A stretch of 64,000 bases of DNA, taken from NCBI GenBank assembly GCA_916613615.1, contig OU744724.1, positions 33,739,607-33,803,606 on the forward strand. Reading direction: 5' to 3'. The notes under the pieces were generated by a model. It worked only from the letters and a program-made list of their open reading frames with translations, was not told the origin of the DNA and ran no database searches. The position numbers were made by a program, and so were the translations under genes. Below are positions 37,401 through 48,400 of the stretch, in pieces. This DNA comes from Steromphala cineraria. Lineage: Eukaryota; Mollusca; Gastropoda; Trochida; Trochidae. The first letter of the stretch is position 1; the number at the start of each line of letters is the position of its first letter.

Positions 37401-40400
37401 AGCATAGCAACCACACCTTACCGCGTGTAGAACAGTTCTTTGCTGCAAACAAAGTTTCTTAATTAGCCCCTGGCGGGATTCGACCCTCGATCCGGAGACG
37501 AACACGCTAAACTCTGAGCCATCCTGCCCCCTATTATGAACGGGGTCAGAAGGACATTGTGTATCACTATTACAAACTAGGCAGGTTAGTTGCACGTTAA
37601 AGGTTAAAATAGTTATTTTTCATCTAAATAAGAATAATGATCAGGTAAAAATAGTCAATGATAGAATAGTTTGTCATAATATCAACGTTCCAGAAACCTA
37701 AACTCTTAACTTTAATAAAACCGATTATAAAACAAATAAATGAATATAATGCATTAACATCACTTAGTTTAACGTTAGAAATGTTTACTGAAATGTTGCA
37801 AAAAGATATGTTGGTTTTAGATTCATGTAACTTTCCAACATTATTGATACACTAACCCATTGTGGTTGATTATATCCTCACAATTTGCAGCGTTCATGTA
37901 GAGAGGTAGACCACAGTTCTGTTTCAACCTACAGACAATCACCCCTCCGTCTTGAACGTTCATGTTACTCAACTGTATAGACATGGAATAGAATAAAAAA
38001 TTGTAAACATATACGAATGTTTGCGAGTTGAATTGGCAATCATAAAATAGTTTGAAACTTGCCTAAAATTATTTGAAGGCATAGGACACTAATAAAACCT
38101 AGGACAGATTTTGTGGTGATAGAACCAGTTACCAACCATTCGGGTAACATTTAAGAGATAGGCTTATGTCAGAACAAGGTTTTGAAGATCCTTCTGTAGA
38201 TATAACGATATAATTCATATCAAATTCTTTTAAGTGAACCCATTATAAAGGGTTTGCTTTAAAAAAAGATATAAAAGAGTGATCATGTTATTCTAAATTA
38301 AAAAGAAAAACATGAATGAAAATGACTTGAAAATTGCTACTTTGCAGTAGTTTTATCAAACTATTTCCAATTAAATTTAGAGATATAAGAATGACGACAG
38401 TGAAAATTAGGTATGAAATATATTCTTATGATAATATAAACTAATAGAAATCAGAAATAACGATTGAAATATAATTGAAAGTATATTATCAAGAAAATGA
38501 ATTGACTTTTTCTAAAATGAAGAGACCATTTGACAATATGTAAATATATATTTCGAATCAAACCTTTGATACAGCAGGAATCTTTGCTTCTGGAAGAAAT
38601 CGCAATGATGTTCAAATCAATAGTCACATTATAACCATACACAAATCGCAACAAGACAATACGCAAACCTTTCTTTAGAATGTGATGATTGTTGATCTTT
38701 AAGAGATAACTCGAAACACAGACATATAAAGATAAGCATGATAGCAAGCAATACGACAAAAATAAGTATTTTCCTACACTACATCGGTTGCTATCAACTG
38801 AGATATGCACATGACATCAAGGCCCCATTCATATGTTTGTCATTTCCTTATTCTCAAAAAAACTATGTGCCTGAAAAAATGTCCAAAGACATATTGTTGT
38901 ATATCTATTTATTATGTATATTGACCTACATGTATGACCTATATATGTGCAGAAATAAACTGATTGAATGTCATTATAATCAACCATCCTACCTGTCTGA
39001 CAGGTACTCCCGGTGTATCCTGTAGGACACAGACAGATGGATCCAGACTTGGTGTCCACTCTCACTCCATCGTGCTGGCACTCACTACCTGCTGGTTGAT
39101 TGATGGATTGATGTATTATTGGTTTATTGAAAGATTGATTTAACATTGGACAATATGAATAATGTAGGATATGTCTTTCAAGATTGACGTGAATGAACAT
39201 ACCATGAAGGCTTCTTCTGTGGTGTACGGAGTTCTGAAACAAGAAAGTTATTTTGTTTTAAAAAAAGAGTAACCTTTTGATAATGAAACTGAATTTCAAG
39301 TATCTAGATAAAGTCCAGGCCAAAAGCATAAACTGATAATTACAGACGAAAAAGGATGTAAAAAACGAGATATTCCAAATTGCAAGAGATAAATTCAATT
39401 GAAAAAGGATATATAAACACCTTTTAAAAGGTCGATAATTGATCATCTCCCTTACTAAATGAGGTCAAAAAGTATTTTTTGCCTTTTTATTGATCCCCTA
39501 TAGCAACGATTCGTTAACAAATAGATATCCTCGAAGGCTGTTTATGTTGTAAACATCTTATATTAAATAGATTTTTAATTTCATAATTTATATTTTCAAT
39601 TCTAAATATTCTGTTTTAAAGGTTTTTTTAATTTGGATTCATTTGTATCTGGACACTAAACGTATCATACTCTGATGTATGAAATTCTTAGTACTTCTTG
39701 TTAGTGCATGTGCAGAAATTCTAGGTCCTTTTTCTCTGACAAGAACACGTTTTATTATAAATTGAACAGTTACTGAGGTAGATTACATTTGTTGACATTT
39801 ATATTCATAAACAATTATTCAACTGAAAGATATGATTTATTATTACTTCTTTGTTCATTTACTGCAAAATATTTAAAGAAAACACTGAATCGTCAATCGC
39901 TAAAGAGCCACTCTGTAAGTTGTTGGATTACATATGTGCCAATTTACCAACAGTGTAATCTCACCGAGAAGTATCGCTGTTGAAAGAAAGTATCATTTAA
40001 AGCAAATCAAACGATTTTCTAAAAACTTATCTAAAGCATTTATAATGACAGTTGAGAGTTGATAACATATGACAGTATGATATACAATATTTATGTAAAT
40101 TTGACCTGTCTTCTGTGAAAAAATTTGACTTTATAAATTTGATTTTCAATGAATGAAATGTTTCTCAATTGATTGCCATTTGGGGAATTATTATTGTTTT
40201 AATGAGATGTTTTTGATTTATATAAAAAAAATAATGCAATTCGTATCAAAGCAAAACAATATGTGATGAAACTCACAGAGTGGTTCTTTAAGACTTGAAG
40301 GACTTATCGAATACCTTTAAAGGTCCCATCAAGGCGAGACACGATTGGAAGAGAAGACAAGAGCAGAAAATGGTCCAAGGAACCATTGTCAATTCCTGGA

Positions 40401-40831
40401 TATAGCTATAGATTGAATCATAAAAAACAGAACAGAAAAATTTAATTTGTTTATTTTTATCTTATTTTGTTTTAAATTGCAAGCAAACAATAATCTATCT
40501 AATACCATCGTCGTATACTTTTAAAGAATCTCTGAAATACGTTTATCGAGTTTTGTAGTGCATATGAGTATCAATACAAGTGTACATTGAGAGGTAGCAG
40601 TTTAGTTTGAGGGAACTTTAAAAAACACGACTATTAAAGGGTGAATAGAAAAATTATCTGACAAAAAAGTATTAAAAAAAACAATTGATGAAGCTTAAAT
40701 ACCTACAATTTTCACTAATTCACATTGGCAAAATTATTTTATATTTTTCATAGTGTGATGTTGAAAGTATCAAAACATCCTTGGAAGTTTAACTTACATT
40801 TGGAATCTTGACGACTGCAGTCCTTTGTTAC
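31245..40831 (-). CDS. G3: EGF-containing single-pass membrane protein (type 1, most complete)
   Basis: Exons on the minus strand, with phase in-out: EGF 38,993-39,088 (1-1), linker 38,564-38,589 (1-0), LSNMN 37,857-37,972 (0-2), TLTIT 36,599-36,763 (2-2), VDSVSY 36,179-36,239 (2-0), FIEY 35,991-36,094 (0-2), SQVD 35,046-35,165 (2-2), acidic exon 34,573-34,718 (1-0), cysteine-rich 32,429-32,523 (1-0), transmembrane 31,245-31,451 (0-stop). Candidate 5' exons are 40,798-40,831 and 39,203-39,233. From EGF to SQVD every join is in frame. SQVD to the next exon is not, so an exon is missing or the set is spliced alternatively: EGF to cysteine-rich to transmembrane is also in frame. The product is probably a type I surface protein. 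No enzyme motif is visible and the biological role is unknown. Confidence 0.62.
32429..32523 (-). CDS. G3 cysteine-rich exon, extended by three codons
   Basis: Like the G2 exon up to NVC, then GEKE before the donor GAA|gtaggt. Sequence changes moved the exon edge by 9 nt, keeping phase 0 and six cysteines. Confidence 0.66.
32524..34572. other. G3 intron with repeat debris
   Basis: About 32,900-33,340 holds scrambled open stretches on the plus strand that I could not assign. A reverse-transcriptase fragment follows at 33,361. From 33,750 the sequence is paralogous to the start of the window. Confidence 0.4.
33361..33600 (-). mobile_element. Non-LTR retrotransposon fragment
   Basis: The translated fragment contains VNDCKTEVLLSGSP and DSVKDLGIFIDSTLT, typical of the region downstream of the catalytic motif in LINE reverse transcriptases (NDxKTEVLL ... 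VKxLGVxFDSxL). Only about 65 residues remain; no YxDD box is present. Confidence 0.6.
34573..34718 (-). CDS. G3 acidic exon
   Basis: Acceptor atttcattctctag is strong and the donor is AGG|gtgaga. 48 codons in phase 1-0: starts ADIENFTKVSSDIKYINTND, ends STSDDLFDIEDTR. No cysteine and many Asp/Asn/Lys, unlike the neighbouring extracellular exons. Same phases as the cysteine-rich exon, so the two could be alternatives. No equivalent was seen in G2 or G4. Confidence 0.5.
35046..35165 (-). CDS. G3 SQVD exon
   Basis: Acceptor cggacag, donor GTCAG|gtatag. SQVDALCDSTWSFPTFSDSY then CFTEIVFKSHPCQRLCVNV. Lacks the 21-nt repeat of G1. Confidence 0.62.
35991..36094 (-). CDS. G3 FIEY exon
   Basis: Acceptor gatcag|TTTATAG, donor ACATG|gtgagc. 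FIEYINVPSDSRLGCDGFCR; differs from G1 mainly by V/I and T/S. Confidence 0.62.
36179..36239 (-). CDS. G3 VDSVSY exon
   Basis: 61 nt between gttcccag and CAT|gtaagt. VDSVSYVVELVDKPSISTPH. Confidence 0.6.
36599..36763 (-). CDS. G3 TLTIT exon
   Basis: Acceptor actgtttcag, donor ATGAG|gtagta. TLTITANAKNNVGISPIHLG, then VRFGQLHIVNIL, ending FNLLQNNM. Confidence 0.62.
37371..37600 (-). repeat. tRNA-derived SINE in a G3 intron
   Basis: The partner of the SINE at 3.6 kb, at the same intron position. Its box B is mutated (GGGTCGAATCC), consistent with an inactive shared relic. Confidence 0.55.
37857..37972 (-). CDS. G3 LSNMN exon
   Basis: Acceptor tatacag, donor AATGG|gttagt. LSNMNVQDGGVIVCRLKQNC, then GLPLYMNAANCEDIINHN, with one more cysteine than G1. 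Confidence 0.62.
38564..38589 (-). CDS. G3 linker micro-exon
   Basis: 26 nt after ttcttccag, donor AAG|gtttga; xAKIPAVSK in phase 1-0. Confidence 0.52.
38993..39088 (-). CDS. G3 EGF-like exon
   Basis: 96 nt; SECQHDGVRVDTKSGSICLC then PTGYTGSTCQT. Acceptor accagcag, donor CAGACAG|gtagga. Confidence 0.68.
39203..39233 (-). CDS. G3 candidate 31-nt micro-exon
   Basis: Acceptor tgtttcag, donor ATG|gtatgt; TPYTTEEAFM in the phase 2-0 frame, one residue different from G1. Confidence 0.4.
40798..40831 (-). CDS. G3 candidate 5' exon
   Basis: 34 nt between acaaaacag and gtaagt, as at 8,848-8,881; NKGLQSSRFQ or VTKDCSRQDSK depending on frame. Confidence 0.35.
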
Positions 40832-41382
40832 CTGTTTTGTAAATGTGAAGTCAAGCGTGTTTTGCTGTTAACAATGCGGACAACTTAGAGGTAAAGCTTT
40901 ATTGGTACAATATGTCACATACATTTTGTGTATTTCTTATTGTTCAATAACATGGCTTTATAGTTCCCTTTGTACAATAGGTTGTTAGATAAAACAATGA
41001 TATGAAGAGATAAGAAGTTCCGTGCGTCAGTAAGTAATGAAGTCTTTGTGTACCATTCCTTAACCACTATGTTCTTGTTAGACATGAATGTACGTAAAGC
41101 CACTACAGTGTAATCACATTTATGTTTATATACATGTAGATTGTACGTGGTCCTTGAGTCCTTGTACGACTTGATTGAATGATCTATTTGACACATTGCC
41201 GATTCCAGTTGTCAATATCATTTTCGGTTTTGTCTAAATTAACAGATGCTTATTTTCGCCTGTTTGGAATTTCAAATTGAACAATCCTTTACATTTACAA
41301 AAACAGATGAAATTTTACCAACAATATTTTGCATAGATAAGATGTTAGTTTCATGGGAAGTTATGACTTCTTTGCCCCTTAA

Positions 41383-41749
41383 AGGGGCAGTGGCACGTTT
41401 TTTTGATAATTTTATATTTTAAATTGTTCACTGATAATTGTAAGTTAATGCTCAATGTATTATTTTGACAATGTCAAAAATCTTATTACACTAGCATCCA
41501 TAGTCAGAGGACAAAGTATGAAGCTATACATAAAATCAACTGCCGGCCATTTTGTGTGAACACCTTTAATTCATTTTGTGTAAGAAAAAGGAATCGCATG
41601 GCTAAACTTTACATTATATATTTGAATTATTACTGCAGATCCGTTATGATATGAGGAGGCTTCAATACATTGTCTTGTTATTTGAACCATTAATTTTCAT
41701 TTTCCTGACATCACCTTATATTCCCCCGAAAAAACGTGCTACTGCCCCT
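41383..41749. mobile_element. TTAA MITE copy 3 (367 bp)
   Basis: Perfect TTAA at 41,379-41,382 and 41,750-41,753. Ends AGGGGCAGTGGCACG and CGTGCTACTGCCCCT are inverted repeats. The empty site is at 9,971-9,974. This best-preserved copy defines the element's edges. Confidence 0.82.
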
Positions 41750-42149
41750 TTAAATACATTTTGGGGATGTATTTTGCCTTTTGAGTCAATCGGTAATATT
41801 GAGTATCGGTTTCGACTGTCATCCATTTTGTAATTTCGTCCATTTACATAAAAATGCAAACGCACACATTAGAAACAAACATTTAATAAGGATCATAACA
41901 ATTGGCTAATTTGAAATTGAAAGCCAGCATGTATCTTAGGGTCCCAAAACATTAACCTTTCTACAATTATGTACGCATATAACTTAACATATATACAAAC
42001 CTATTTCATTAGTGTAACTGAAGGCATCACATCAAGGGATTTGATCAGAGGATAATTGCTCAACTACAAACACTTGCCATATCAACAAACATCAACTAAA
42101 TCAAACAGACCACCATTGGAGGTATTAGATATTTATGATTTTCTTTGTT

Positions 42150-42155
42150 TTTATT
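42150..42155 (-). terminator. Polyadenylation signal of G4
   Basis: Minus-strand AATAAA about 100 nt past the G4 stop, at the position matching the G2 signal. Confidence 0.45.
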
Positions 42156-42251
42156 TATAGAACATAAGTGTCATTGTTAAACAAGTTGTTCGGCGGTCAT
42201 GATCAATAACCATCGCTTTTAATACAAATGCACACAGTGTCTAGTGTTAGT

Positions 42252-42467
42252 TTAGGGATCATTCTTATTCAGAAGTCTTCTGCTTCCAGTTTTTTGTGTT
42301 TCAGCTTTCTCCCCATCATCACTAGTAGCATCGGATTGTGCGTCGATCTTCTTCTTCATGTTGGTCCTGAGTTTGAGGAAGCATCCAACAGCAACCAGGG
42401 CTATGAGAGCAGAGAGAGAGGTTCCCACTGAGACTCCAATCACCACAGCACTGCTCACTCCACCAAC
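42252..42467 (-). CDS. G4 terminal exon: transmembrane helix and tail
   Basis: 71 residues and a stop. Helix as in G3 (TSLSALIALVAVGCFL), basic KLRTNMKKK, tail ending RRLLNKNDP as in G2. Confidence 0.72.
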   Translation of the reverse strand, partial: VGGVSSAVVIGVSVGTSLSALIALVAVGCFLKLRTNMKKKIDAQSDATSDDGEKAETQKTGSRRLLNKNDP

Positions 42468-45400
42468 CTGCAGGATGTAATAAGGAAAGATTAACAGCTA
42501 CAAGATAACCGACGGGGAGGAATTTTAATTTTACTGCATAACATATTTATACCTATACATCATCATGAGCACCCTTATAAGGTACACAAATAGGTACTTA
42601 AAAAAAGATGGAGTCAGAAGCCTTTGTGTATAAAAATACAAGTAACGATGTAGGAGGACAAGATCCATGGATAAACAGAAGGAGTGACGAGCTTGTGAAC
42701 AGTTTCTATATCCATGGAAGAGAGAGGAGAGAGGGTGGCAAAATTACGGGAACGAGCTTGTTTATATCCATGGAATTAATGAAGGGGGTTGTCGAGCTAT
42801 CCACTGGGGGAATAGCAGCTAAGAATAAAAATGAAAAGTTATTCTTAAAATATATTCCATTCCTAAATAAGTCATATTGAAAACTATCCTCGGTAGATGA
42901 ATTCATCCAACACAAGTTTATTCTTTATCAGTTTTGGCTTACTTGTGCTTAGGAGGTTTTGTACTAAAAATTAAGTAATTTAACAAATGTTTCCATGTAA
43001 ACAGCCAAAACAAGCCATGCAAAAACGTTTGAGAAAAAACACCAAAAGGCACCACAACACATTACTATTGTTTTACGCGTTTCAATTAACTAGGTTTTAT
43101 GTTATTTAGTTCTTGTTCAGAAAAAATATTTCTAAGTAATGTTTACAGCCATTATACAGGATGAAGTATTAAAACACGAAAAGCAACACCACACTCGATG
43201 ATTGTTCAATATACAAAGCACTAATGAGCCAGTCTTTAAGTTTTTTAATCATAATTTCTTGTACAGAAATCAGTCCAAAATCTTGTTTTAATGGAAACAG
43301 CTTGCAGTGAATTTAGAAAGAAGTTGAAAATTAAAAAGGCACATATATAACAGAGATGACAAATGTCTCATAAACCAAATTTCGATGAGCTAGATCTTAT
43401 GGTGTTTCTGTAAGGAAAAGAAGCAAATATTTTCAGGAAGGACAAATTGAGGTAATTTCTATATATTTCGCGGGGATGGGGGTGATTAGAATGCCCTTTA
43501 TCATTTTTTAGGTGTGAAATTTAGTGTGAAATCAATGTCACAAAAACTAGATTGAGAAAATGAGAATTAGAACTTATTTCTAACACAATATATAGATGCG
43601 CAATTACGAAATAAACGTTTTACAGTTACCTCCTTAACTGTTCTACAATTTGTAATATTTTTTATATTTCTAAACCTACCTCACACACGTTGATAGATCT
43701 GTTCTGAGGACAACACACATCCTCTAGGGTAGCGTTACTACACAGGGCGTCACATCCACAGGACGCTGGGGGCAAGAAATCAGTGTGAAAATTTTTGATA
43801 CCACATTGAATACTTGAGAGATATTTTCTGTTATGTCATGTAATTGTTATTTTAAAAGGGACAAATATAGCAATTGAACTTATTTAATTGCACCTGTCTC
43901 TTGGCTTCAATATTCATCCAACAGTACTAATTCCTGGTGGACGGCATTCATCCCTTCAATATAAATGTGAACATAGGCCTTATACATAAGCCAAAATCAA
44001 ATGTCCAATTAACACAGTCACTTTCTATTAAAAAAACTTAGTTACCACATGATTTCCAACAATAGGTAATAGTTGAACAACGAACATTGTTCGTCTAGTC
44101 AATGTCATAGTTGGTTATACGAGCCGCGTAGCCACTATGTCGTGGACTAGATGTACAATACAGTCGTATAAATTACTTATAATACGACTAATTCAACGAC
44201 ATATGAATATGTAAGAAATCATATTTTATATCATCACTCTTTCAGAAGCTACCAAATATTCTGTAATAAATGGTCGTTTGTTAGTGGGACTTTCTAGGTC
44301 AGATAACCTAAACTTTGCTGTATGTGCGATAACTGCGCACGCGAAGTTTAGGGTCCCAAGCATATTTTTACTGCAGCAGGTTTCCGACGAATTTACTCGA
44401 GAACGTTTTTTACCGTCTAAGTCAGTAAATACGAAAGATCTGGTTACAATCGACATACGGATCGAAAGCTCCAACCTTATACTTCAACCTCATGCCATTG
44501 TCTCAAAATTGAATATTTTATTTATTATTCAGAGACTTTGAGTACATTGCTAACCCAACTTTTCGGCGAGTTTGTGTAGGCCATCTTGAGCTGTTATGTC
44601 ACAAGGTCAAGTGTCAATGACCGACTTTAAAAACTCTGAGCGGAAATTAAACGAAATTAATTGTGCTTTCAACTTCATTGTGACCAGTGCAGTTACGGAG
44701 TTTGTAATCGTTTTTTTTCTCGATTGTTTAAGGCACTTATTGTTGTGAACTTTTAATCTGATGGAGAAACTATCTTGTTTTAAGACATTATCATTTATTA
44801 TAAAGAAATGTTTATTCTAATAAATGGTAGTACTTTACCTTTTTATATTGCTCTCTTACAAAGGCCCATACATTGTTAAGATAATTTTATTTGTAAAAAT
44901 AATAAATAAATTGCGAAAAATATTATTGTGATAAATGCTTCATCAGACAACCTTGCTGCCATTTTATTAATTACATTAATTACATTAATTACATATCAAT
45001 GTTATGGTTTAGTTTTCTAAAATTGTAACTTGATATGTTAATGATCCACCAACAAATCATCATTATCATGATCAATGACATTTAAATTATTATTTCTTCA
45101 ATTGTATTGTTAGGAAAATGTACTATTGATAAACAATAGATTTATATATTCAAAATCCCAGTGTTGTCCAAGATAAATGAGGTGACAGGGATATCATTTC
45201 AGCAGGTCGTAATGAAACTTCATAAACTTTTACCATGGTCCAAAATTCAAATTTTCACCTATATTCTGTATACATTTGCAAACAAAATGTAGCGATCTTA
45301 ATCTTATTAAAATGTATGAAATTCAAAAATAAATTAAGTAATTCCTCCATTAGTAATGACATGATTATTGTGAAATTATATTTTGTACATGACACGTACA

Positions 45401-48400
45401 GTTATATCTTTCTACAAATGCTCAATAAACAGACCTTACCTTATTGTCAAAGAACATCCTATTCTATTTAGATACAAATCTTCTACATTCAGTGCAACCA
45501 AAAGTCAAAACTATACCAAACTTGCTAGTTCTCCATTTATAATTGGTACTCCAGTGACTGAATGGTAGTTACTAGTTCACAAAAAGAGGTAATCCTGTGT
45601 ATATTTTACACGTGATCGAGTTAAATACATAAAAATTACCAATGTTCATCTGGATGTTTTGATTTCAAAGACATATGTTTTAACTCATCCAGACTTTCCT
45701 ATATGTAGATTTATTTACACTATTTACATTCTCCAGATATTAAATATATAGCTGTCCAGTGCAATGCCTCGAACGGCATCAAGTCTCCGAGAAAGCTCTT
45801 TCATTCCTTTGGATTTCATTGTGTGAGTAGCAGCGTCCAGACGTAATACGAAACAAGTTTTCTTTTTGAAGCTGTTTCACGATCAGTGCAACGTTTTTGT
45901 CCCTGTTTACGGCACGTCGACGGTTACAGTAGACTTCGTTCTCCATGATCTTGGAGTCAACAACCTCGTCCATGGCCTCTCCCAAGGGGCCCACAAGTTG
46001 GCTACATCTTCCCAATGTCCTTGAAGTGTAGTGGCCACGGGATTCTTTCAACAGATCTTTGAAAAATCTGTTCAGTAATTCGTTCATGAGATCAGCCGGG
46101 AGATTCCTCCCAATTCCACCACTGTAGTTGATTGTTCTGTTCCATGCCTTAACTTCTCCAGAAGCCATCCATTCAGTGAAGCAATGAGGCGGTGTGCCAG
46201 TATCACATATTTGACATGTCGTTTCCGGTAAAACTGGACAATATCAAGAACCCAGTGCGAGTCTATTGCATCAACATCTCCTTCTCGCACAGCATCTCAG
46301 CGACACAGCAAATTCAAGCCACTAAATAAAATGGCCATGTTATATTTGTACTTAAAGTCAGCTCGATTTGTACTGGCTCCTTCCTCGGTTTTTTTGGGTT
46401 TTTTTCTTTTCCTTTTGCCTTTTTTCCCTGGTTAAGAATCTTTGCAGGCTTGGCTACAGAACCAATCCCCCTTAGGTACCGTCGCTGCTGTTAAGCCGAC
46501 ACATTTCCGGTGGTACCATTCCTTTAGGGTACATTTCACTTCCGCCAAGCAGCCAATCATGGGTTCATCTTCTCCGAGATTCTTGGAACAATAGCAAAGA
46601 GCATAAGTGGTTTTCAACATTGTCTCTGCATTCATAAATGCCATCCCATGTGTTTGGCAGGTTATTCGGATCGCCATTGGCACACAAGTAATGAAACCAT
46701 TGTCCCTTGATACATTGGCCTCTCTTTTCACATCCAAGTCTTCATCCAGTTCCTCGGTGCAACAATACAGTGAGAGGTCATCAGCTCCCGACGATTCAAC
46801 CTTCAATGCATCTGATTGATGCCAAACATTTGATGTTATGTTCTTGCACACACTTCGTTCAAATACTCCTTTCTTTCCCCCTTCGTCTTTCTTTCAATGT
46901 CATCTGGTGCATTTTTCGGGTGGTCTGAGCTGCTCGTCATTTTCAATAATTCCATTGAAAGCAAAGTGACGAAAGCTTCAGTGTTATGACACATTATTTC
47001 CCAAGCATGGGAGAAGTTATCACTTACATCTGATTTGACATTTCTGAAATTGCACAGCTTCTTCCAATAGAACAACGTTCCCTTTTCACCTGCACTTCCT
47101 CCTTTGAAAAACTTGTCATAATGGTCTTGCAGAAGGAGCATCTCCTTATGAAATTATTGTGCCTTCACAGCACTACAACCACGTTCGCAACTGAGTCCAT
47201 CGCCGAAGACCAGAGTGTGAAGTAGTTTCTTTTCAATGCTTAGCACATACTTCAGAAGTCGCTCATAGATACCAATAGCCCCTTGGATTTTCCTCAAAAA
47301 CGACTAGATTCACAAGAACACTTTTTTGAGATGCCTCCATAGAATGACCATGAAGTAGATGCTGTACTATGCAATCACTGAAGTTGTTTTTTAACCATCC
47401 AAGATGTTGAGCCAACATCCTTGAAACTAGCATGTTCATTCGCTGTCTTACTTCATGGAAGTGCTCGTTTGCCGGTTTGAACGGCTCTATGGGATCATCA
47501 CTTCCTGGAATTGTGTCACTTCCGGTTGCATCCAAGTGTGTACTTAAAATCCAGTTAACACTCATGTAGGCCAACCAAAGTTTATGTAGGTATTGTTCTG
47601 TATCAGCAGTTGGATGTCGGGTTGTCACCTTCTTTCCAACATTATCCCAGCAGAATGTAAAGCCAGGATGATGTGCCTCTCGAGAACCCTGTGGTGTGAC
47701 AGGAGATTTATCTTCATCAACTTCCGTCGCTGTCAGTTCGCCCTTATCCATTACTTGAAAGTCATCTTATCTTCGTCTCCTTCTGTGCTCTCTTCATCAA
47801 TGTCCTTCTCTTGATCAGAATTCACCAAAGATCCAACTTCTACCTCACTGTCATCTGAAGGAACATTTTCATCTTCATCACTGTCGTCAGAATTCACTTC
47901 AAGTTCTATGTTCTTAGTTGCAGACATTGCAAGGGCGAGTTCTTGGTTGACAAGGGCATCGTCACTTGGAAGCTGGTTGGATCTTCATTAATTTGACGTT
48001 CGAGATCATCTTTACATTTTTTGCTGCAGCATTCAACTCAGATCGGAGTTTGTCTATGGCAGATAGAGTTTCCTTATTTCCGAGACAAAGGCTTGTATGG
48101 CTCAGTTGGTCTAAAGATTCTAATTTTAGACCACCACGCCATAGCTGAATGGAATAGACAGTTGGTAGAAAACTGCACAACTTTGGGGCACTTGAAAATA
48201 ACAGCCCTGATAAAGCAGTTCCACCAAACGGTTTCAAGTTAGTTCCCTTTTCTCTTCCTCTTATCAGGGAATCTTCATTTAAAGATGTGGTGGCTATTCC
48301 TTTTAATGCACTTTCAATCAATGGTGCGATTTCATGAAGCCGTTCTGAGTTTTATCCTAGGAAAACTCTTCAAGAGAAGGCAAACTCACCGAAGTTGTCA

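Larger units (their letters stand above)
33750..42467. repeat. Segmental duplicate of 1-10,778
   Basis: Base 33,750 aligns with base 1, and similarity runs through all exons and introns to the transmembrane exon of the next gene. It is interrupted by the 1.36-kb G1-specific segment and by one TTAA MITE in each copy at different sites. Confidence 0.85.
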
